Shown: in pieces, positions 24,728 through 33,493 of the stretch
How the letters are laid out: each line of letters begins with the position of its first letter
Position numbering within the stretch: the stretch's first letter is position 1
DNA from: Pseudomonas chlororaphis subsp. piscium
GTDB lineage: Bacteria; Pseudomonadota; Gammaproteobacteria; Pseudomonadales; Pseudomonadaceae
DNA length: 64,000 nt
Reading direction: 5' to 3'
Assembly (NCBI RefSeq): GCF_003850345.1
Contig: NZ_CP027707.1
Coordinates: forward strand, 1,116,001 to 1,180,000
Position numbers and translations under genes: made by a program
Notes under the pieces: generated by a model
Databases searched by the model: none
What the model was told of the DNA's origin: nothing
Seen by the model: only the letters and a program-made list of their open reading frames with translations

Positions 24728-25702
24728 TCAGCCTTTCCACACCTGCGGGTTGACCAGGTCCTGCGGGCGTTCGCCGAGCAGGGCGCTGCGCAGGTTGGCC
24801 AGGGCGCGGTTGGCCATGGCGTCGCGGGTTTCATGGGTGGCCGAGCCGATATGCGGCAGGGTCACGGCGTTTTTCAGCTGGAACAGCGGCGACTCGGCCA
24901 GCGGCTCCTTCTCGTAGACGTCCAGGCCGGCGCCGCGAATCGTGCCGTTCTGCAGGGCTTCGATCAGCGCCGGCTCATCCACCACCGGACCGCGGGAGAT
25001 GTTCACCAGGATTGCGCCTGGCTTCATCAGCGCCAGTTCGCGGTGGCTGATCAGGTGCTTGGTCTTTTCGCTGAGCGGCACCACCAGGCAGACGAAATCC
25101 GCTTCGACCAGCAACTGCTCGAGGCTGCGCAACTGCGCGCCCAGCTCCTGCTCCAGCGCGGGCTTGCGGCTGTTGCCGCTGTAGATCACCGGCATGTTGA
25201 AGCCCAGGCGACCGCGTCGGGCGATGGCCGCGCCGATATTGCCCATGCCGACGATACCCAGGGTCTTGCCATGCACATCGCAACCGAACAGCGGCGCGCC
25301 GACGCTGGCCTGCCATTGCCCGGCCTTGGTCCAGGCGTCCAGTTCGGCGACGCGCCGGGCACTGCTCATCAGCAGGGCGAAGGCCAGGTCGGCGGTGCTT
25401 TCGGTGAGCACGTCCGGGGTGTTGGTGAGCATGATCCCGCGTTCGTTGAAGTAGGCCAGGTCATAGTTGTCGTAGCCCACCGAGACACTGGAGACCACTT
25501 CCAGCTGGCTGGCGTTTTCCAGCTGCGCGCGGCCCAGCTTGCGACCGACGCCGATCAGGCCGTGGGCGTGGGGCAGGGCTTCGTTGAATTGCGCACCGAT
25601 ATCGCCCAGCTTGGGGTTGGGCACTATCACCTCGAAGTCCTGGCGCAGGCGCTCGATCATGTCCGGGGTGATGCGGCTGAAGGCAAGTACGGTCTTTTTC
25701 AT
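24728..25702 (-). CDS. ghrB: Glyoxylate/hydroxypyruvate reductase (GhrB-like 2-hydroxyacid dehydrogenase)
   Basis: 324 residues of the D-2-hydroxyacid dehydrogenase family. The NAD(P) motif is GIVGMGNIGAAIARR (about residues 150-165), the catalytic Arg/Glu/His are in NISRGPVVDEPAL, VYEKEPL and LPHIGSATHETR. Long runs match E. coli GhrB (VSVGYDNYD, PDVLTESTADLAFALL, ARRVAELDAWTKAGQW). It would reduce glyoxylate, hydroxypyruvate or 2-ketogluconate with NADPH. The ATG at 25702 agrees with the family N-terminus (MKKTVLAFSRI). Confidence 0.88.
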   Translation of the reverse strand: MKKTVLAFSRITPDMIERLRQDFEVIVPNPKLGDIGAQFNEALPHAHGLIGVGRKLGRAQLENASQLEVVSSVSVGYDNYDLAYFNERGIMLTNTPDVLTESTADLAFALLMSSARRVAELDAWTKAGQWQASVGAPLFGCDVHGKTLGIVGMGNIGAAIARRGRLGFNMPVIYSGNSRKPALEQELGAQLRSLEQLLVEADFVCLVVPLSEKTKHLISHRELALMKPGAILVNISRGPVVDEPALIEALQNGTIRGAGLDVYEKEPLAESPLFQLKNAVTLPHIGSATHETRDAMANRALANLRSALLGERPQDLVNPQVWKG

Positions 25703-25809
25703 CGCGGGAAAGCTCGTCAGGCGGGGGAGAATGCCAAGCAAGCTAACATTCCCCACGGGCTTTTTGTAGCGGCTGCCGCAGGGTTGTGAGGGCAAGAAGG
25801 TTCTGGGTA

Positions 25810-25909
25810 TGTAGCCGCTGCCGAAGGCTGCGATCGGCTCCGCAGGAGACGTGCTCTTGAAATCGCCGAAGGCCTTTGGCCTTATCGCAGCCTGCGGTAG
25901 CGGCTACAG
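25810..25909. repeat. REP family B, inverted pair
   Basis: GTAGCCGCTGCCGAAGGCTGCGATCGGCTCC and the inverse ATCGCAGCCTGCGGTAGCGGCTAC, with an internal hairpin GAAGGCCTTTGGCCTT. A degenerate extra unit (GTAGCGGCTGCCGCAGGG) precedes it at 25766-25783. It lies between the ghrB-like gene start and the LysR gene end. Confidence 0.85.
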
Positions 25910-25925
25910 GGATGGGGGAAGCATG

Positions 25926-25944
25926 ACAAAGCCCCGAAGGGCTT
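25926..25944 (-). terminator. Short terminator-like hairpin after LysR gene
   Basis: AAGCCC-TTC-GGGGCTTTG on the minus strand, only three bases past the stop. The stem is short and the T-run is three bases, so it is a weak candidate. Confidence 0.5.
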
Positions 25945-25947
25945 GGC

Positions 25948-26916
25948 TCAACTGGTCAGGCGCACACCGCTGAGGCCACCGCTCAGTTCATAGGCCACCA
26001 GCTCCGCCTGATGGGCGGCGAGAATTTCCGGCAGGGTATTGCGCAGGTACTCGACCCAGGTCTTGATCTTGGCGTCCAGGTACTGGCGCGATGGGTAGAT
26101 GGCGTACAGGTTCAGCTCTTGGGAGCGGTACTTGGGCATGACCCGCACCAGGGTGCCGTTGCGCAGGCCTTCGATGGCCGCGTACACCGGCAGCACGCCC
26201 AGGCCCATGCCGCTGGTGATCGCGGTTTTCAGCGCGTCGGCGGAGTTCACCAGGAACGGCGAGCCATTGAGGGTGACCCCTTCCTGGCCCTCGGGGCCGT
26301 CGAACAGCCATTTGTCCAGGGCGATCACCGGGCTCACCAGGCGCAGGCAGGCATGGTTCGACAGGTCGCTGGGGCTGCTCGGGCAGCCATTGGCTTTCAC
26401 ATAGGCCGGCGAGGCGCAGACGATGCTGTAGGTGATGCCCAGGCGCTGGGAGACGAAACCCGAGTCCGGCAGTTCGCTGGCCAGCACGATGGACACGTCG
26501 TAGCCCTCGTCCAGCAGGTCCGGCACGCGGTTGGCCAGGGTCAGGTCGAAGGTCACGTCCGGGTGCGACTTGCGGTACCGGGCGATGGCGTCGATCACAT
26601 AGTGCTGGCCGATGCCGGTCATGGTGTGCACTTTCAACTGCCCGGACGGGCGCGCGTGAGCGTCGCTGGCCTCGGCCTCGGCTTCTTCGACGTAGGCCAG
26701 GATCTGCTCGCAGCGCAGCAGGTAACGCTTGCCGGCCTCGGTGAGGGCGATGCGGCGGGTGGTGCGGTTGAGCAGGCGGGTTTGCAGATGGGCCTCCAGG
26801 TTGGAGACCGCGCGCGAGACGTTGGCCGTGGTGGTGTCGAGCTGGACAGCGGCGGCGGTGAAGCTGCCGGCTTCGGCGACACAGCTGAAGGCGCGCATGT
26901 TTTGCAAAGTGTCCAT
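25948..26916 (-). CDS. LysR family regulator, divergent from efflux operon
   Basis: 322 residues with an N-terminal helix-turn-helix (AFSCVAEAGSFTAAAVQLDTTTANVSRAVSNLEAHL, residues 9-44) and a LysR substrate-binding domain of the CrgA/AaeR-like group (YVIDAIARYRKSHPDVTFDLTL). It is divergent from a NodT-FUSC-DUF1656-HlyD efflux operon across 263 bases, the position of aaeR relative to aaeXAB in enterics. That makes it the probable activator of the pump in response to aromatic acids; the inducer is inferred. Confidence 0.86.
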   Translation of the reverse strand: MDTLQNMRAFSCVAEAGSFTAAAVQLDTTTANVSRAVSNLEAHLQTRLLNRTTRRIALTEAGKRYLLRCEQILAYVEEAEAEASDAHARPSGQLKVHTMTGIGQHYVIDAIARYRKSHPDVTFDLTLANRVPDLLDEGYDVSIVLASELPDSGFVSQRLGITYSIVCASPAYVKANGCPSSPSDLSNHACLRLVSPVIALDKWLFDGPEGQEGVTLNGSPFLVNSADALKTAITSGMGLGVLPVYAAIEGLRNGTLVRVMPKYRSQELNLYAIYPSRQYLDAKIKTWVEYLRNTLPEILAAHQAELVAYELSGGLSGVRLTS

Positions 26917-27179
26917 GAGGTGCTCTCTCGGAAGATGGCAAATTGTGACACGAAGTAACAGATTGTTGGCTATTCCACCAAGGGATTATCGCGTTAACGG
27001 TAATAAAGATTCACAGGAATCCCAGCTTATCGCCGTAAAGCCCGCCGCCTAGAATTGCGCCGATCTGTAGGGCCCGCCGCGCTGGCGATCCCGCAACGCG
27101 GTGTTTCAGAGACGCCGCCTCGCGAGCGACCGGCTCCCGCACAGAATCGCCTCCCTCCCTATTTCAGGAATTCGCAGCA

Positions 27180-28691
27180 GTGCCGCGTCGCATCAGCAGA
27201 GAGCTGAAGACTCTCAGTGTTTGGGCTTTATCGTTAGCAATCAGCGGCTGCATCGGAACCGGGGGCATTGCCCCACAAGGCAAGGCACTACCGGCCAATA
27301 CACTGGCCACCGACGAAGCGATCCAGAGCGCCGCGCGCGACGCCCGCTGGCCCGCCGCCCAGTGGTGGCAGGCCTATGGCGATGCGCAGTTGAACCAGTG
27401 GGTGAACCTGGCCGTGCAGGGCAGCCCGAGCATGGCCATGGCCGCCGCCCGGGTGCGCCAGGCGCGTGCCATGGCCGGGATCGCCGAGTCGGCCGAGTCG
27501 CTGCAGATCAAGGGCGACGCCACCCTCAAGCGCCACAACTGGCCCACCGACCAGTTCTACGGCCCGGGCGAGCTGGCCAACAGCACCACCTGGGACAACA
27601 ACGCCGCGCTCGGCTTCAGCTACGCCCTCGATCTCTGGGGTCGGGAAAGCAATGCCAGCGAGCGTGCCGTGGACCTGGCGCACATGAGCGCCGCCGAAGC
27701 GCGCCTGGCCCAGCTGGAGCTGCAGAACAATGTCGTGCGCGCCTATATCCAGCTGTCGCTGCAATACGCCCAGCGCGACATCGTCCTGGCCACCCTGAAG
27801 CAGCAGGAACAGATTCTCGAACTGGCGCAAAAACGCCTGGCCGGCGGTATCGGAACCCACTTCGAAGTCAGCCAGGCGCAGACCCCGCTGCCGGAAACCC
27901 ATCGCCAGCTGGACGCCCTGGACGAAGAAATCGCCCTGGGCCGCAACCAGATCGCCGCCCTGGCCGGCAAGGGACCGGGGGCGGGCGCGCAGTTGCAACG
28001 GCCGAGCCTGTCCCTGGCCGCGCCGCTGAAACTGCCGTCGGCGCTGCCCGCCGAACTGCTCGGCCAGCGCCCGGACGTGGTCGCCAGCCGCTGGCAGGTG
28101 GCGGCCCAGGCGCGTGGCATCGATGTCACCCACGCCGGTTTCTACCCCAATGTCGACCTGGTGGGCAGCCTCGGCTACATGGCCACCGGCGGCGGGGCGC
28201 TGGAGTTCCTCACTGGCAAGAAGCTCAACTACAACGTCGGCCCGGCCATCAGCCTGCCGATCTTCGACGGCGGCCGCCTGCGCGCCGAACTGGGCGAGGC
28301 CGCGGCCGGTTATGACATTGCCGTGGCCCACTACAACCAGACCCTGGTCAACGCCCTGAAGAACATCTCCGACCAGTTGATCCGCCGCGAGTCCATGGAC
28401 AAGCAGGCCGCGTTCGCCGCCGAGTCGGTGGCGTCGGCGCAGAAGACCTACGACATCGCCATGGTCGCCTTCCAGCGCGGCCTCACCGACTACCTCAATG
28501 TGCTCAATGCCCAGGGCATGCTGTTCCGCCAGCAGCAGATCCAGCAGCAGGTCCAGGCCGCGCGCCTGAGCGCCCATGCCGAACTGGTGACGGCCCTGGG
28601 CGGTGGCCTGGAGGCAGGGCGGGACGTGCCCGAGGACAGCCAGACCCAACCGAGCAAGACTCCGGCGGCGCTGACCCTGCTTGACCACTAG
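27180..28691 (+). CDS. Outer-membrane efflux lipoprotein, NodT/OprM family
   Basis: 503 residues starting at GTG with AGGAA nine bases upstream. The signal peptide ends in a lipobox (AISGC, Cys24). Two TolC-type repeats follow, each with long coiled-coil helices (LAQLELQNNVVRAYIQLSLQYA; ALKNISDQLIRRESMDKQ) and the family motif PNVDLVGSLGY. It forms the outer-membrane channel of the tripartite pump encoded downstream. It is followed by the FUSC gene after 37 bases. Confidence 0.9.
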   Translation: MPRRISRELKTLSVWALSLAISGCIGTGGIAPQGKALPANTLATDEAIQSAARDARWPAAQWWQAYGDAQLNQWVNLAVQGSPSMAMAAARVRQARAMAGIAESAESLQIKGDATLKRHNWPTDQFYGPGELANSTTWDNNAALGFSYALDLWGRESNASERAVDLAHMSAAEARLAQLELQNNVVRAYIQLSLQYAQRDIVLATLKQQEQILELAQKRLAGGIGTHFEVSQAQTPLPETHRQLDALDEEIALGRNQIAALAGKGPGAGAQLQRPSLSLAAPLKLPSALPAELLGQRPDVVASRWQVAAQARGIDVTHAGFYPNVDLVGSLGYMATGGGALEFLTGKKLNYNVGPAISLPIFDGGRLRAELGEAAAGYDIAVAHYNQTLVNALKNISDQLIRRESMDKQAAFAAESVASAQKTYDIAMVAFQRGLTDYLNVLNAQGMLFRQQQIQQQVQAARLSAHAELVTALGGGLEAGRDVPEDSQTQPSKTPAALTLLDH

Positions 28692-28728
28692 AACCGACCC
28701 CCAAGTGCTGATCATTGAGTAAGACCCC

Positions 28729-30936
28729 ATGACTCCCTTGCCTGCACCCTTGCGCTGGCTGTACTCCCTTGAATGGCGCCGGGGCTTCTTCGACTGGGCG
28801 CGCAGCGACGGCGTGACCTGGGTCTATATCTTCAAGGTCCTGGCCGCCGCGTTCCTCACCCTGTGGCTGGCCATGCGTCTGGAGCTGCCGCAACCGCGCA
28901 CGGCGATGATCACCGTGTTCATCGTCATGCAGCCGCAGAGCGGCCAGGTGTTCGCCAAGAGCTTCTACCGCTTTCTCGGCACCCTGGCCGGGTCGGCGGT
29001 GATGGTGGCGCTGATCGCCCTGTTCGCCCAGAACACCGAACTGTTCCTCGGTTCGCTGGCGATCTGGGTCGGCATCTGCTCGGCCGGCGCCGCCCGTTAT
29101 CGCAACTTCCGCGCCTACGGCTTCGTGCTTGCCGGCTACACCGCAGCAATGGTCGGCTTGCCAGCCCTGGCCCATCCGGATGGCGCCTTTATGGCGGCGG
29201 TGTGGCGGGTGCTGGAGATCTCCCTGGGGATTCTCTGCTCCACCCTGGTCAGCGCCGCGATCCTGCCGCAGACCGCCAGCGCGGCGATGCGCAACGCCCT
29301 GTACCAGCGCTTCGGGGTGTTCGCCCTGTTCGTCACCGACGGTTTGCGCGGCCGCAGCCAGCGCGATGCGTTCGAGAGCGGCAACGTGCGCTTCATCGCC
29401 GAAGCGGTGGGCCTGGAAGGCCTGCGCAGCGTCACGGTGTTCGAGGACCCGCACATGCGCCGGCGCAACGGCCGCCTGAGTCGTTTGAACAGCGAGTTCA
29501 TGGGCATCACCACCCGCTTCAACGCCCTGCACCAGTTGCTCGAACGCCTGCGCAGCAGCGCCGCCGAGTATGTGCTGGCGGCGACCAAACCCGGGTTGCA
29601 GGACCTCGCCGAACTGCTGGACGGTTTCTCCGGCCGCGCCCTGACCAGCCCCGATGCCGCGCGCCTGGCCGAACAGCTGGCGAGCTACAAGGCCGAGCTG
29701 CCGGCGCGGGTGCGCAGCATGCGCGCGCTGTTCCAGGAGCACGAGCCGAGCGATGCCGAGCAGCTGGATTTCCACACCGCCTATGAGCTGCTTTATCGCT
29801 TCGTCGACGAGCTGCACAGCTATGCCCAGACCCATGCGTCCCTGGCCGAACACAGCCATGAACGCGAGCGCTGGGACGAGCCCTTCACCCCGCAGACCAA
29901 CTGGCTGGCCTCGGCCGCCTCGGGGATCCGCGCCTCGTTCATCCTGATCGTGCTCGGCAGTTACTGGGTCGCCACCGCCTGGCCCAGCGGCGCCACCATG
30001 ACCCTGATCGCGGCGGCCACCGTCGGTCTCTCGGCGGCGACGCCGAACCCGAAACGCATGGCCTTCCAGATGGCCTGCGGCACCTTGATCGGGGCCGTGG
30101 TCGGCTTCGTCGAGATGTTCTTCGTGTTCCCCTGGATCGACGGTTTTGCGCTGCTGTGCGTAATGCTGGCGCCGGTGATAGTGCTGGGTTCGTTCCTTGC
30201 TTCACGCCCGCAGTACGCCGGCGTGGGCCTGGGCCTGCTGATCTTCTTCAGCACCGGTTCGGTGCCGGACAACCTGACCCTCTACAACCCCTACGCCTTC
30301 ATCAACGACTACATCGCCATGGTCATGGGCATGCTGGTCTGCGCCGCCGCCGGGGCGATCATCCTGCCGCCCAACAGCCGCTGGTTGTGGCGCCGCCTGG
30401 AGCAGGACCTGCGCGGCCAGGTGGTGTACGCCATCAGCGGCAAGCTCAAGGGCCTGGCGTCGAGCTTCGAAAGCAGCACCCGCGATCTGCTGCACCAGGC
30501 CTATGGCCTGGCGGCGGGGCAGCCGCAGGTGCAGCGCGAACTGCTGCGCTGGATGTTCGTAGTGCTGGAGGTGGGGCACGCCATCATCGAGCTGCGCAAG
30601 GAGCAGGCGATCCTGCCGGTGCACCCGGCCTACGCCGAATCCCAGCCGTGGCGCCAGGCGATCCGGGTGATGGGCCGCTCCCTGGTGCGGCTGTTCCTGC
30701 AACCGAGCCAGAGCAACCTGGAGCGCGCGCTGGTCGCGGTCGATCACGCGATCAGCCGGGTCCAGGCCAGCGACGAACCCTTCGCCCCGCACTTCGATAC
30801 CTCGGTCTTGCGCCGGGTGAAGAGCTACCTACACTTCATCCGCAGCTCATTGCTCGACCCGCAATCGCCGCTGGCCGCCTATGCCGCGCCGCCAGCCGTA
30901 CAGGCCCCGATCCAAGGACTTGAACATGCCTCGTGA
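28729..30936 (+). CDS. aaeB: FUSC family inner-membrane transporter (AaeB-like)
   Basis: 735 residues with two blocks of membrane helices (about 25-180 and 395-560) separated and followed by cytosolic helical domains, the FUSC/aromatic acid exporter layout. The hallmark FIVMQPQSGQVFAKSFYRFLGTLAG is in the first block and the second block repeats the pattern (TLIAAATVGLSAATPNPKRMAFQMACGTLIGA). It is the inner-membrane engine of an AaeAB-like exporter of aromatic acids. The end overlaps the DUF1656 start by 11 bases. Confidence 0.88.
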   Translation: MTPLPAPLRWLYSLEWRRGFFDWARSDGVTWVYIFKVLAAAFLTLWLAMRLELPQPRTAMITVFIVMQPQSGQVFAKSFYRFLGTLAGSAVMVALIALFAQNTELFLGSLAIWVGICSAGAARYRNFRAYGFVLAGYTAAMVGLPALAHPDGAFMAAVWRVLEISLGILCSTLVSAAILPQTASAAMRNALYQRFGVFALFVTDGLRGRSQRDAFESGNVRFIAEAVGLEGLRSVTVFEDPHMRRRNGRLSRLNSEFMGITTRFNALHQLLERLRSSAAEYVLAATKPGLQDLAELLDGFSGRALTSPDAARLAEQLASYKAELPARVRSMRALFQEHEPSDAEQLDFHTAYELLYRFVDELHSYAQTHASLAEHSHERERWDEPFTPQTNWLASAASGIRASFILIVLGSYWVATAWPSGATMTLIAAATVGLSAATPNPKRMAFQMACGTLIGAVVGFVEMFFVFPWIDGFALLCVMLAPVIVLGSFLASRPQYAGVGLGLLIFFSTGSVPDNLTLYNPYAFINDYIAMVMGMLVCAAAGAIILPPNSRWLWRRLEQDLRGQVVYAISGKLKGLASSFESSTRDLLHQAYGLAAGQPQVQRELLRWMFVVLEVGHAIIELRKEQAILPVHPAYAESQPWRQAIRVMGRSLVRLFLQPSQSNLERALVAVDHAISRVQASDEPFAPHFDTSVLRRVKSYLHFIRSSLLDPQSPLAAYAAPPAVQAPIQGLEHAS

Positions 30937-31126
30937 AATCGCCTTCCACGGCGTGTACATGCCGACCATGACCCTGATGTTCTTCATCGCCGCGGCCCTG
31001 GCCTGGGCCCTGGACCGCTTCATCTCGGGTTATGACCTGTACCGTTTTTTCTGGCACCCGGCGCTGCTGCGCCTGAGCCTGTTCTGCTGTCTGTTCGGCG
31101 CCATGGCGCTCACTGTTTACCGTTGA
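30926..31126 (+). CDS. aaeX: DUF1656 small membrane protein (AaeX-like)
   Basis: 66 residues with two membrane helices (about 9-28 and 43-62); begins MPREIAFHGVYMPTM. DUF1656/AaeX always accompanies AaeAB-type pumps. The start lies inside the end of the FUSC gene, implying translational coupling, and the membrane fusion gene follows after 10 bases. The longer frame from 30881 is just the shadow of the FUSC end. Confidence 0.85.
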   Translation: MPREIAFHGVYMPTMTLMFFIAAALAWALDRFISGYDLYRFFWHPALLRLSLFCCLFGAMALTVYR

Positions 31127-31136
31127 GAGTCCCACG

Positions 31137-32003
31137 ATGAAAAAGTTTTTCAGCCTGCTCGCGACCCTGCTGGTGCTGGCCCTGGCCCTGTGGATCGGCC
31201 GCACCCTGTGGGTGCATTACATGAACACGCCGTGGACCCGCGACGGTCGGGTGCGCGCCGACATCATCAACGTCGCCGCCGACGTCACCGGGGAAGTGGT
31301 GGACGTGCCGGTGCGCGACAACCAGTTGGTGAAAAAGGGCGACCTGCTGATGCAGATCGACCCCGAGCACTACCAGATCGCGGTCAAGCAGGCGCAGTCG
31401 CTGGTGGCTTCGAGAAAGGCCACTTGGGAGATGCGCAAGGTCAACGCCCACCGCCGCGCCGACCTGGACAACCTGGTGATCTCCAAGGAAAACCGCGACG
31501 ACGCCAGCAACATCGCTGACTCGGCCCTGGCCGACTACCAGCAGGCCCAGGCCCAACTGGAGGCCGCTGAACTCAACCTCAAGCGCACCCAGGTACGCGC
31601 CGCGGTGGATGGCTATGTGACCAACCTCAACGTGCACCGCGGCGATTACGCGCGCATCGGCGAGCCGAAGATGGCGGTGGTCGACATGCATTCGTTCTGG
31701 GTCTACGGCTTCTTCGAGGAGACCAAGCTGCCCCATGTGCGCGTCGGCGATAAGGCCGATATGCAACTGATGAGCGGCGAGGTGCTCAAGGGCCATGTGG
31801 AGAGCATTTCCCGCGGCATCTACGATCGTGACAACCCGGAAAGCCGCGAACTGGTCGCCGACGTCAACCCGACCTTCAACTGGGTACGCCTGGCCCAGCG
31901 CGTGCCGGTGCGCATCCATATCGATGAAGTGCCGGAGGGCGTGCTGCTGGCGGCGGGGATTACCTGCACAGTGGTGGTGAAGGAGGGCGGGGAGGCACAG
32001 TGA
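31137..32003 (+). CDS. aaeA: HlyD family membrane fusion protein (AaeA-like)
   Basis: 288 residues: an N-terminal membrane anchor (5-24), then the biotinyl/lipoyl-like half motif (VAADVTGEVVDVPVRDNQLVKKGDLLMQID), a short helical hairpin (80-140), the second lipoyl half (RAAVDGYVTNLNVHRGDYARIGEP) and a beta-barrel domain. It links the FUSC protein to the outer-membrane channel. It is the last gene of the operon; a strong GC hairpin follows at 32045. Confidence 0.9.
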   Translation: MKKFFSLLATLLVLALALWIGRTLWVHYMNTPWTRDGRVRADIINVAADVTGEVVDVPVRDNQLVKKGDLLMQIDPEHYQIAVKQAQSLVASRKATWEMRKVNAHRRADLDNLVISKENRDDASNIADSALADYQQAQAQLEAAELNLKRTQVRAAVDGYVTNLNVHRGDYARIGEPKMAVVDMHSFWVYGFFEETKLPHVRVGDKADMQLMSGEVLKGHVESISRGIYDRDNPESRELVADVNPTFNWVRLAQRVPVRIHIDEVPEGVLLAAGITCTVVVKEGGEAQ

Positions 32004-32044
32004 TCGGGCTGCTGCCGGGCGTGCCTGGGCGGCATCTCTGGCGA

Positions 32045-32076
32045 GCCGGCTCCCGCGATATCTTGCGGGAGCCGGC
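32045..32076. repeat. Perfect GC-rich hairpin (REP-like)
   Basis: The 12-bp arms GCCGGCTCCCGC/GCGGGAGCCGGC enclose an 8-base loop. There is no T-run on either side. It lies between the convergent aaeA-like gene and lipoprotein gene and may work as an mRNA end or protect transcripts. Confidence 0.75.
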
Positions 32077-32111
32077 GGGCGACCAGGTGCTGCCGCGCCG
32101 GAGAACCAGGG

Positions 32112-33137
32112 TTACTTGTAGCTTTTCTGCATGATCGCCAGGGACTTCTTCGCCGTAGCTTCCAAGCCGTCGTCAACGTGGTTGATGGCGACCACCAGCT
32201 TCGGGTTCTGCAGCACGTCGACACCGGGGTAACGCTGCTGGGCCAGCCGCGAGACGATGATGTATTGGGTCACCGCGTAATGCAGCTTGAACTTGCCGCT
32301 GTCCCGGGCCTTGGCGATGGCCGCTTTGACAAAGGCCTGGCGCTCGGCCGTCGTCATGCCCTTGAACAGGTCGGGGATATCGAAATGGATCTCGGCCGAG
32401 AAAATGGCGACCTCCTCAGCCCGCGCCTCGTCGTACATCACCTGCTTGCTGGTCACGCGCGCCTTCAGCTCGCTGAAGCGTTGTTCGCCTTCGGCCAGTT
32501 GCTCCGGGCTCATCTTGCCTTTCAAGGCATCCAGCTGGCTGGTGTCTTCGGTGTTATCGATGACCTTCAGCCAGGCATAGGCCTTCACCAGGTCGCCAGA
32601 CTCTTCGGCGGCGTCGGCCAGGCTCTGCTGCGGTTCCGGGTTGCCATGCAGGGCCGAGCGCTCCAGCCAGCGGACGGCCAGATGCTTGTCTTGAGGGATG
32701 TCCTTGTCGCCGAACCAGTAGGTGGCGTACATGCCGTACTCGGCACACCAATCGTTCTGCGCCGCCGAGTAGGCGATGTAGTTGAAGGACTCGCGGTCGC
32801 GCTCAGCCTTGGGTCTGTCCGTTTCCTGATCGGTGCTGGTGGACAGGTAGCAGAACGCCCGGGTGTAGTTCGGCGCGGCCATGGCGAAGCAGCTCTTGGC
32901 GTTCGTGTAGTCCTCGGCCTCGTAGAGTTTGTAACCGGCGCCGTACAGCACATCGGCGTCCATGGCCGGGTTGCAGTATTCGTTGGCACTGACCTTGGGC
33001 AAGACACTTTCCAGCGTCAGCTTGGGCAGGGTGTCATTCAGTTCGGGGACTTTCGGCTCGGTTTTTTCGGGGGCCGGAGTGGCGCAAGCCGCCAGCAAGA
33101 CAGCCAATGCCAGTGGCAGCACGTTGAACAATTTCAA
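32112..33137 (-). CDS. Putative lipoprotein with TPR/Sel1-like repeats, copy A
   Basis: 341 residues. I set the start at the TTG at 33137: AGGGA lies 8 bases upstream, and the protein then opens with a clean signal peptide MKLFNVLPLALAVLLAAC whose lipobox Cys is residue 18. The body has Sel1/TPR-like helices (VLYGAGYKLYEAEDYTNAKSCFAMAA; HLAVRWLERSALHGNPEPQQSLADAAEE). It is a paralogue of the next gene along its whole length (shared ANEYCNP, LAVRWLERSA-type, LAEGEQ-F and DVLQNP). Function unknown; probably an envelope protein that makes protein contacts. Confidence 0.72.
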   Translation of the reverse strand: MKLFNVLPLALAVLLAACATPAPEKTEPKVPELNDTLPKLTLESVLPKVSANEYCNPAMDADVLYGAGYKLYEAEDYTNAKSCFAMAAPNYTRAFCYLSTSTDQETDRPKAERDRESFNYIAYSAAQNDWCAEYGMYATYWFGDKDIPQDKHLAVRWLERSALHGNPEPQQSLADAAEESGDLVKAYAWLKVIDNTEDTSQLDALKGKMSPEQLAEGEQRFSELKARVTSKQVMYDEARAEEVAIFSAEIHFDIPDLFKGMTTAERQAFVKAAIAKARDSGKFKLHYAVTQYIIVSRLAQQRYPGVDVLQNPKLVVAINHVDDGLEATAKKSLAIMQKSYK

Positions 33138-33493
33138 TGGATATTCCCTGATCTGCGATTGAATGAAGAGGCGCATGGAATGCAGCAGGGGCAGGACGGG
33201 AGAGGGGGGAGCTTGAGCAGTTCCGTGCTTCAGTGTCGACGCCAGCGATTCCATGCTGTGTTGAGCGCAAGCGCTCAAGAGGCGCGCATTCTACTGGGAT
33301 TGCGGGGAGGCACAACCTCAATCGCGGAGGGCAGCAGCGCTGTAGGAACAGCCGGGTGGCGAAGGCGACTCCAGGGCTTGCGGCGAATTCGCGGGCCCCT
33401 TCGCCGGCAAGCCGGCGCCTACAAGACAGCGGCCATGCATAAAGCCCCCGTAGGCGCGGCCGGGTGGAGTTCCGTTTGCCAGCGAAGGTGCTG
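33138..33493. repeat. Gap between lipoprotein genes: duplicated leader and REP-like palindromes
   Basis: The part next to copy A (33138-33330) resembles the region upstream of copy B: the TTG leader GGATATTCCCTGAT and, ~150 bases further up, GCGCATTCTACTGGGATTG (about 33283-33302, versus 34602-34621). The middle (33340-33425) holds REP-like units with GCCGGCAAGCCGGC-type palindromes of a third kind. No gene seen. Confidence 0.65.

Noticed and set aside
32045..32076. Hairpin after the aaeA-like gene as an intrinsic terminator
   Set aside because: The stem is perfect but there is no T-run on either strand, so I list it only as a hairpin.
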